In this document: positions 58,749 to 64,000 of the stretch, piece by piece
How the letters are laid out: each line of letters starts with the position of its first letter
Numbering within the stretch: position 1 is the stretch's first letter
From: Aeromicrobium panaciterrae
GTDB lineage: Bacteria > Actinomycetota > Actinomycetes > Propionibacteriales > Nocardioidaceae
DNA: 64,000 nucleotides
Assembly (NCBI RefSeq): GCF_031457275.1
Contig: NZ_JAVDWH010000001.1
Location: 1,798,001-1,862,000 of the forward strand
Direction: 5' to 3'
Notes under the pieces: model-generated
Told to the model about the DNA's origin: nothing
Seen by the model: only the letters and a program-made list of their open reading frames with translations
The model's database searches: none
Position numbers and translations under genes: made by a program

Positions 58749-60125
58749 ATGACCTTGGTGATCGGCGTCGACTCCTCTACGCAGTCGACGAAGGCACTTC
58801 TGGTGGACGCCGATTCCGGAGCCGTTCTGGAGAGCCAGCATGCGCCACATCCGACCGGCACTTCGGTCGATCCACGGGGCTGGCTCGATGCCTTCGACAA
58901 GGCGTCGGCTGGGTTGGTTGAGCGGGCTGAGGCCATCGCCGTTGGTGGCCAGCAACACGGCATGGTGGCGCTCGACGACGCCGACTCCCCCGTACATGAC
59001 GCGATCCTGTGGAACGACACGCGGTCCAGCCAGGAAGCGCTCGATCTGATCGAGGAGATGGGTGGCCCGGCCGCCTGTGCCGAGGCCGTCGGCAGCGTGC
59101 TCGTTGCATCGTTCACCTCAACCAAGCTGCGGTGGCTTCGCGACCATGAACCAGATGCCGCCGCTCGTACGACACGAGTCCTGCTCCCCCACGACTACGT
59201 CTCCCGCCACATTGTCGGCGGCGGTGACCCGTTCACGGATCGCGGTGACGCTTCCGGGACTGGCTATTTCTCTACCCGCGACGACGCCTGGCGACCTGAT
59301 TTGGCCGAAGCAGCCATCGGTCACCCCGTCGAACTCCCCCGCATTGTCGCCTCGTCAGAGGTGGCCGCGGTGACCGCTTCCGGGCTCAAAGTCGCGGCCG
59401 GCACAGGCGACAACATGGCGGCGGCACTCGCCCTCGACCTGAAGCCCGGCGATGTTGTCGTGTCGATCGGTACGTCCGGTGTCGCCTCGGCCATCACCAA
59501 CGAACCGGTCTCCGACCCAACCGGATCTGTCACTGGATTTGCCGATGCGACTTCTCGCTTCCTGCCGCTCGTTGCCACGATCAACGCTGCCCGCATTCTC
59601 GAGCTGCAGTCGACTCTGCTCGGTGTCGATCACGACGAGTTGGCGCGCCTCGCACTCGCCGCCCCATCGGGTGCCAACGGACTCACGGTGCTCCCCTATT
59701 ACGACGGCGAACGTACGCCGAGTCGTCCCGACGCCACCGGTACCTGGGCAGGTCTGACGACCGCCACGACCCGCGAAGACCTCGCCCGGGCCGCGGTCGA
59801 GGCACTCCTGTGCTCGCTCGCCGATGCGATTGACCATCTCAGCGCGACGACCGGCACTTCGCCGAAACGCATCCTGATGGTGGGTGGCGCGGCAAGCAAT
59901 CCGGCCATACGTACGCTCGCGCCCGCAATCTTCGGCCGCCCGGTGACCGTCCCAGCCCCTGGCGAGTACGTCGCCCTCGGCGCGGCACGTCAGGCAGCCT
60001 GGGCACTCGCCGGTACGCCTGAACCCCCAGCCTGGGCGCCGGTCGCGTCCGAGACGTATGAAGCAGAACCGACCCCTCTGGTGCGTGAGGCCTACGCACT
60101 TCTTCGCGACCGCGAAACCATCTAA
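58749..60125 (+). CDS. xylB: Xylulokinase
   Basis: A 458-residue FGGY-family sugar kinase phosphorylating D-xylulose. It has the N-terminal phosphate loop IGVDSSTQSTKALLVD, GQQHGMVALDD, ILWNDTRS and the C-terminal GGAASNPAIRTLAP. Its substrate assignment rests on xylA directly downstream (12 bp). The ATG at 58749 begins the fold, with no clear Shine-Dalgarno sequence and a TAAACC hexamer six bases upstream. Confidence 0.93.
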   Translation: MTLVIGVDSSTQSTKALLVDADSGAVLESQHAPHPTGTSVDPRGWLDAFDKASAGLVERAEAIAVGGQQHGMVALDDADSPVHDAILWNDTRSSQEALDLIEEMGGPAACAEAVGSVLVASFTSTKLRWLRDHEPDAAARTTRVLLPHDYVSRHIVGGGDPFTDRGDASGTGYFSTRDDAWRPDLAEAAIGHPVELPRIVASSEVAAVTASGLKVAAGTGDNMAAALALDLKPGDVVVSIGTSGVASAITNEPVSDPTGSVTGFADATSRFLPLVATINAARILELQSTLLGVDHDELARLALAAPSGANGLTVLPYYDGERTPSRPDATGTWAGLTTATTREDLARAAVEALLCSLADAIDHLSATTGTSPKRILMVGGAASNPAIRTLAPAIFGRPVTVPAPGEYVALGAARQAAWALAGTPEPPAWAPVASETYEAEPTPLVREAYALLRDRETI

Positions 60126-60137
60126 GAAAGTGTTGCC

Positions 60138-61301
60138 ATGAGCATCCCCACCCCATCACCTTCCGACAAGTTTTCCTTCGGACTGTGGACTGTCGCCTAT
60201 CCCGGACGCGATCCGTTCGGTGAGCCGACACGTGAGCCGATGGACCCGATCTACGCCCTCGAGAAGCTCAAGGAGATCGGGTCGTACGGCGTCAACTTCC
60301 ATGACGACGACCTGATCCCGTTCGGCTCCGACGACGCGAGCCGCGACAAGATCATCGAGCGTTGGAAGAAGGGTCTTGCCGACACTGGCCTCGTGGTGAC
60401 GACTGCAACGACCAACCTGTTCGGTCATCCCGTGTTCAAGGACGGCGGCTTCACGTCCAACGATCGTGAGATCCGCCGCTTCGCGATCCGCAAGGTGATG
60501 CGCAATATCGACCTCGCCGCCGAGCTGGGTGCCAAGGTCTACGTCTGCTGGGGCGGCCGTGAAGGTGCCGAGTCCGGCGCTGCCAAGGACGTCGCTGCCG
60601 CACTCGATCGCTACCGCGAGGCGTTCAACGTCCTCGGCGAGTTCGTCCACGACAAGGGCTACGACATCCAGTTCGCCATCGAGCCCAAGCCCAACGAGCC
60701 CCGCGGCGACATCCTGCTGCCGACCATCGGGCACGCATTGGCGTTCATCGAGACTCTCGACCGCAAGGAAGGCGTCGGCGTCAACCCGGAGATCGGGCAT
60801 GAGGAGATGGCCGGCCTCAACGCAGCGCACGGCTACGCGCAGGCCATGTGGCAGGGCAAGCTCTTCCACATCGACCTCAACGGACAGAGCGGACCGCGCT
60901 ACGACCAGGACTTCCGCTTCGGCGCCGGCAACTCCCGCGGTGCCTTCTGGGTCGTCGACACGCTACTGGCTGGTGGATACGACGGGCCGGTGCACTTCGA
61001 CTTCAAGACGCCGCGCACCGAGGACGACAACGGCGTGTGGGTTGCAGCCGAAGCCTGCATGACCAACTACCTGATCCTGCGCGAGAAGGCGATTGCCTTC
61101 CGTGCCGATCCTGAAGTCCAGGCAGCGCTGGTTGCTGCCAAGCTCCCTGAGCTCGCGAAGCCGACGCTCAACGAGGGCGAGACGTGGAGCGAGCTCGAGG
61201 CGTCGACCGGTCCGTCGGCGGACGAGCTGGCTGCGTACGGCGCAGGCTTTGAGAAGCTCGACCAGCTTGCTCTCGAGCACCTCTACGGAGTTCGCGGCTA
61301 G
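60138..61301 (+). CDS. xylA: Xylose isomerase
   Basis: A 387-residue class I xylose isomerase of the actinobacterial type, a TIM barrel using two divalent metals. The catalytic histidine is H55 in GVNFHDDDL; metal and substrate residues are in [26 protein letters not shown] and HIDLNGQSG...YDQDFRFG. An AAGAAAG precedes the ATG. It converts xylose to xylulose for XylB. Its stop shares one base with the GTG of the ROK gene. Confidence 0.96.
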   Translation: MSIPTPSPSDKFSFGLWTVAYPGRDPFGEPTREPMDPIYALEKLKEIGSYGVNFHDDDLIPFGSDDASRDKIIERWKKGLADTGLVVTTATTNLFGHPVFKDGGFTSNDREIRRFAIRKVMRNIDLAAELGAKVYVCWGGREGAESGAAKDVAAALDRYREAFNVLGEFVHDKGYDIQFAIEPKPNEPRGDILLPTIGHALAFIETLDRKEGVGVNPEIGHEEMAGLNAAHGYAQAMWQGKLFHIDLNGQSGPRYDQDFRFGAGNSRGAFWVVDTLLAGGYDGPVHFDFKTPRTEDDNGVWVAAEACMTNYLILREKAIAFRADPEVQAALVAAKLPELAKPTLNEGETWSELEASTGPSADELAAYGAGFEKLDQLALEHLYGVRG

Positions 61302-62479
61302 TGACGGCCACCCGTCCGGGCGGTACGGAGCACCTGCGCAGGCAGAACACTGCGCTCGTGCTTCGTTCGCTGCGTACTGAGGGCGCAGCAACTCGTACGG
61401 AGCTCGCCCGGCGCACCGGTCTCGCCAAGGCAACCATCGGCACGATCGTTGCTGAGCTCGGCACTGGTGGCGCCGTCAGCGAGGACCAGTCGGCGCCGTC
61501 TGGTCGTGGCCGGCCCGGTCGACCCGTCACCCTTACGGGTGAATCGATCATCGGGCTGGGCTTCGAGGTCAACGTCGACTACCTCGCCGCAGTCGCCCTC
61601 GACCTTGGGGGCAACGCACGCATCTCGACGATTCGCCAGGTGGAGAGCGCTGGACCGCCGACGATCGACGAAGTGTTGAGCCTCGTCACCGAGATACGCG
61701 ATTCGATGCTCGCGGCTGGCCACAGCATCGTCGGAGCCACGGTGGCGGTGCCCGGCCTCGTCGAGCACGACAACCGTACGATCGCGTGGGCACCCAACCT
61801 TGGCTGGGACAACGTCCAGCTTGCGGCGAAGCTCGAGTCCGCGCTCGGCGGCACCTGCCCAGTCACGGTGGACAACGACGCCAACTGCGCAGCACTCGCG
61901 GAGGCATCCCACGGAGTGACGACAGACGTCCAGCACTCGCTCTACATCACCGGAACGGTTGGAATCGGCGCCGGAATCGTGCAGGACGGCAGGCTCCTAC
62001 GCGGCGGCGCCGGATTCGCCGGCGAGGTCGGGCACATGCCGATCGGCGACGAATCCTCGGTATGCGGGTGCGGTCGCACCGGCTGCTGGGAAGCCTCAGT
62101 CGGCCTTCGCGCCATGCTCAAGGCAGTCGGCATGGACGAGAGCGAGACTCCGCTGAGTACGGCCGTGTCGGTCGCCGAGCGCGCAGCTGAGGATGCAGGC
62201 ATCCGTGCCGCCCTGGCCGAGCTCGGCACGAACCTCGGCACCGGACTCGCCACGCTGGCGACTGTCATCGATCCGTCTGTCATCGTCCTGGGCGGCTATT
62301 TCGTACCGCTTGGCCAGTACGTCGTGCCCGCGGCCGAGACGGTGCTCGCTGCCCGGCTGCCGGCAGCTGACAAGCACCTGCCGGAGATACGGCTCAGCTC
62401 ACTCGGCATTCACGCCGCTGCACTCGGGGCCGCAGAGGGATCACTGGCCGGCGTCTACGCCGGCGCCGTGTCGATCTAG
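61301..62479 (+). CDS. ROK-family transcriptional regulator (XylR-like)
   Basis: A 392-residue ROK repressor with an N-terminal HTH (HLRRQNTALVLRSL...TRTELARRTGLAKATIGTIV), the GRGRPGRPV linker, a ROK sugar-binding core and the zinc motif CGCGRTGCWEASVG. Being third in the xylB-xylA operon and overlapping xylA by one base, it is likely the xylose repressor XylR. GTG at 61301 is the start. It is convergent with the second ROK gene (7 bp between stops). Confidence 0.9.
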   Translation: MTATRPGGTEHLRRQNTALVLRSLRTEGAATRTELARRTGLAKATIGTIVAELGTGGAVSEDQSAPSGRGRPGRPVTLTGESIIGLGFEVNVDYLAAVALDLGGNARISTIRQVESAGPPTIDEVLSLVTEIRDSMLAAGHSIVGATVAVPGLVEHDNRTIAWAPNLGWDNVQLAAKLESALGGTCPVTVDNDANCAALAEASHGVTTDVQHSLYITGTVGIGAGIVQDGRLLRGGAGFAGEVGHMPIGDESSVCGCGRTGCWEASVGLRAMLKAVGMDESETPLSTAVSVAERAAEDAGIRAALAELGTNLGTGLATLATVIDPSVIVLGGYFVPLGQYVVPAAETVLAARLPAADKHLPEIRLSSLGIHAAALGAAEGSLAGVYAGAVSI

Positions 62480-62486
62480 GGCGTGT

Positions 62487-63710
62487 CTAGGACGCGAGAA
62501 CACTCTCGACGTCGTGGCAGGCGGTTGCAAGGCATGCGACGGGATCTCTGAGGAGCGCACCGAAGGCGAGTTCGGCAGCACCCAACAACACTGAGTCACC
62601 GCCCAGGCCAGGAACGCTCACCTTCACCAGTTCTCGGGGCGCGGTCAGTGCATGTGCGCCCAGTCCCGCATCCACGTCCTCGCTGACCAGCGGGTAGAGC
62701 GCACGCAGGTAGCCACCCAGCACGATCACTCTTGGGTTGAGCAAGTTGACCGCGGCGGCGAGCCCACGTCCCAGGTTGCGTCCAACAGTGCGCAGATCGG
62801 GCGAGGCTTCGCTGACGCCGTTGAGGAACTCGTCCAGCGCGGCAACTCGATCGGGTGGACAGCCGACGGCGAGTGCGATCGCCGGAGCACCTATTTCTGT
62901 TTCCCAGCAACCGCGGCTACCGCAGTGACAGAGTTTGCCGTCCGGGGTGAACGGCAGGTGGCCGATCTCGCCTGCGTAGCCGCCGGATCCTTCGAGCGGC
63001 CTGCCACCAACGATCACGCCGGCACCGACGCCAACCTCACCAGACAGATAGATGAGGTCATCGACGCCAACTCCTGCACCGCGAAGGTGCTCAGCGAGCG
63101 CACCGAGGTCGGCATCGTTGCCGAGCACCGGGCGCCCGGGGGTGGTGATCCGGTCCGCGAGAATCTGGGCGAATGGCACGTCATGCCAGCCGAGGTTGGG
63201 CGCGAACCGTACGAGTCCGTCTTCCGCGCGGATGATGCCGGGAACGCTGACGCCGATCCCGACCAACGCCGCGTCGGCTTTGACGTCCTTGACGACGAGT
63301 CGCATGAGCTCGACGACGGAGTCTCCAATCGCCTCCGGATCATGCGAAGACGGGATCGGTCCAGTCGCTCGCGCCTCGACGGCACCGCCGATGCCGACCC
63401 GAGCAACCGTCAATCCGTCGACTCGCACGTCCGTGGCGAGTACGTACGCACCAGCACGCGTACGTACGTCCACTGACGGTCGTCCTGCGCTGATGCGCGT
63501 GCCGGACGGCTTGACCTGCTCAGTAAGACCCAACGACTCGAGCTCGGTGACCAACCCCGCGATCGTGCTGCGGTTGAGTCCCATACGAGCCGTCAGCTCG
63601 GCGCGCGAAATGCGCCCTGCGCGGTGCACATGCCCCAGAACGGTGCCCAGGTTGTGTCGCCGCACATCCTCCTGGTTTGTTCCGACGCCAGTGCGTCCCG
63701 CGGAGGGCAT
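62487..63710 (-). CDS. Second ROK-family transcriptional regulator
   Basis: A 407-residue ROK repressor. The HTH lies at NQEDVRRHNLGTVLGHV...SRAELTARMGLNRSTIAGLV, the linker is GRPSVDVR, and the zinc motif is CHCGSRGCWETEIG. It starts 5 bp after the stop of a sugar ABC permease on the same strand, so it probably ends the transporter operon and controls it. The N-terminal eight residues precede the usual family start, so the ATG at 63710 is only moderately sure. Confidence 0.9.
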   Translation of the reverse strand: MPSAGRTGVGTNQEDVRRHNLGTVLGHVHRAGRISRAELTARMGLNRSTIAGLVTELESLGLTEQVKPSGTRISAGRPSVDVRTRAGAYVLATDVRVDGLTVARVGIGGAVEARATGPIPSSHDPEAIGDSVVELMRLVVKDVKADAALVGIGVSVPGIIRAEDGLVRFAPNLGWHDVPFAQILADRITTPGRPVLGNDADLGALAEHLRGAGVGVDDLIYLSGEVGVGAGVIVGGRPLEGSGGYAGEIGHLPFTPDGKLCHCGSRGCWETEIGAPAIALAVGCPPDRVAALDEFLNGVSEASPDLRTVGRNLGRGLAAAVNLLNPRVIVLGGYLRALYPLVSEDVDAGLGAHALTAPRELVKVSVPGLGGDSVLLGAAELAFGALLRDPVACLATACHDVESVLAS

Positions 63711-63715
63711 GCGAC

Positions 63716-64000
63716 TCAGCCGAGACCTGTTGCGGACCGCCGCCTGCGCGAGATCGCGTCGACGCTGGCCGCGAGCAGAAGCACGCCGCCGGTCACGAGG
63801 AAGGTGATGTACGACTTCTGCGCCAGCAGACCCAGGCCGTTGGCGATCGTCGCGATCACGAGACCACCGATCACCGCATCGCTGGCCTTGCCCTTGCCGC
63901 CGAACAAGCTCGTTCCGCCGATGACAGCCGCGCCAACAGCGAACAGCAGCGTGTAGCTACCGCCCGACGAGGTCGAGACCTTGCCAACGTACGACGCCTG
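63716..64000 (-). CDS. Sugar ABC transporter permease, C-terminal end
   Basis: The last 94 residues of a ribose/xylose-type ABC permease (RbsC/XylH family); the start lies beyond the right edge. It shows the family's late segment GAAVIGGTSLFGGKGKASDAVIG and two more helices (LVIATIANGLGLL, ITFLVTGGVLLLAAS), ending with [10 protein letters not shown]. Together with xylB, xylA and two ROK genes it suggests xylose uptake, but the true sugar is inferred from context. Confidence 0.88.
   Translation of the reverse strand, partial: QASYVGKVSTSSGGSYTLLFAVGAAVIGGTSLFGGKGKASDAVIGGLVIATIANGLGLLAQKSYITFLVTGGVLLLAASVDAISRRRRSATGLG

Overview
This window is chromosomal DNA from a GC-rich actinobacterium. 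No rRNA, tRNA, phage, insertion sequence or CRISPR array was seen. The evidence for Actinobacteria is RbpA, WhiA, OpcA, a SufR-led suf operon with a Rieske-type ferredoxin, a FabG4/HtdX-type pair, many GTG/TTG starts and a high share of apparently leaderless genes. The gene order (suf, ctaA/ctaB, tkt-tal-zwf-opcA-pgl, gap-pgk-tpiA-secG, uvrC-rapZ-yvcK-whiA) follows the Mycobacterium tuberculosis Rv1420-Rv1466 neighbourhood as I remember it. Nocardioidaceae (Aeromicrobium or Nocardioides type) is my best guess; this is inference and was not searched.

Layout. 1-963: the start of an ABC-F ATPase gene, cut by the left edge. 964-1272: a spacer holding an inverted-repeat element that supplies the stop codon of sufT. 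1267-7720 (-): the operon sufR-B-D-ferredoxin-C-S-U-T for iron-sulfur cluster assembly, with a SufR-type operator over the sufR start codon. 7769-9892 (-): an MMPL transporter. 9967-12516: a stand-alone LigD-type polymerase, a YdeI-like gene and an ATP-dependent DNA ligase (end-joining functions without Ku here). 12554-15143 (+): an ABC exporter pair and heme A synthase. 15106-17307 (-): three uncharacterised genes. 17324-18262 (-): ctaB. 18437-26434 (+): tkt-tal-pgi-zwf-opcA-pgl, the pentose phosphate pathway as one operon. 26431-30041 (-): gap-pgk-tpiA-secG-rbpA. 30118-34894 (-): uvrC-rapZ-yvcK-whiA. 34924-38730 (-): a DUF808 membrane protein and uvrA. 38857-39955 (+): an MBL-fold hydrolase and a lipoprotein. 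39952-44701: a P450, an APC permease, a TerC protein under a yybP-ykoY riboswitch, and an aldose 1-epimerase. 44787-47580: uvrB and a TetR regulator. 47582-51284: thiolase, FabG4-like reductase and MaoC hydratase. 51336-58688: a secreted CocE/NonD hydrolase, TesB, a PAC2 protein, Dxs, an alpha/beta hydrolase, a small membrane protein and a flavin reductase. 58749-64000: xylose use (xylB, xylA, two ROK regulators, the end of a sugar ABC permease).

Regulation is the most informative part. (1) terC carries a yybP-ykoY (Mn2+) aptamer whose P1 3' strand can instead pair with the Shine-Dalgarno sequence of a GTG start, which gives a complete translational switch and moves the start upstream. (2) uvrA, uvrB, uvrC and the YdeI-like gene each carry a match to the RecA-independent damage promoter (TTGTCRGTG-N8-TANNNT, the PafBC type). 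(3) A 15-bp palindrome ACACT-N5-TGTGA covers the sufR start. (4) About seventeen genes have a -10-like hexamer 6-7 nt before the start codon, as expected for leaderless mRNAs. No wholly new multi-gene system is evident. The least explained coding stretch is 15106-17307.
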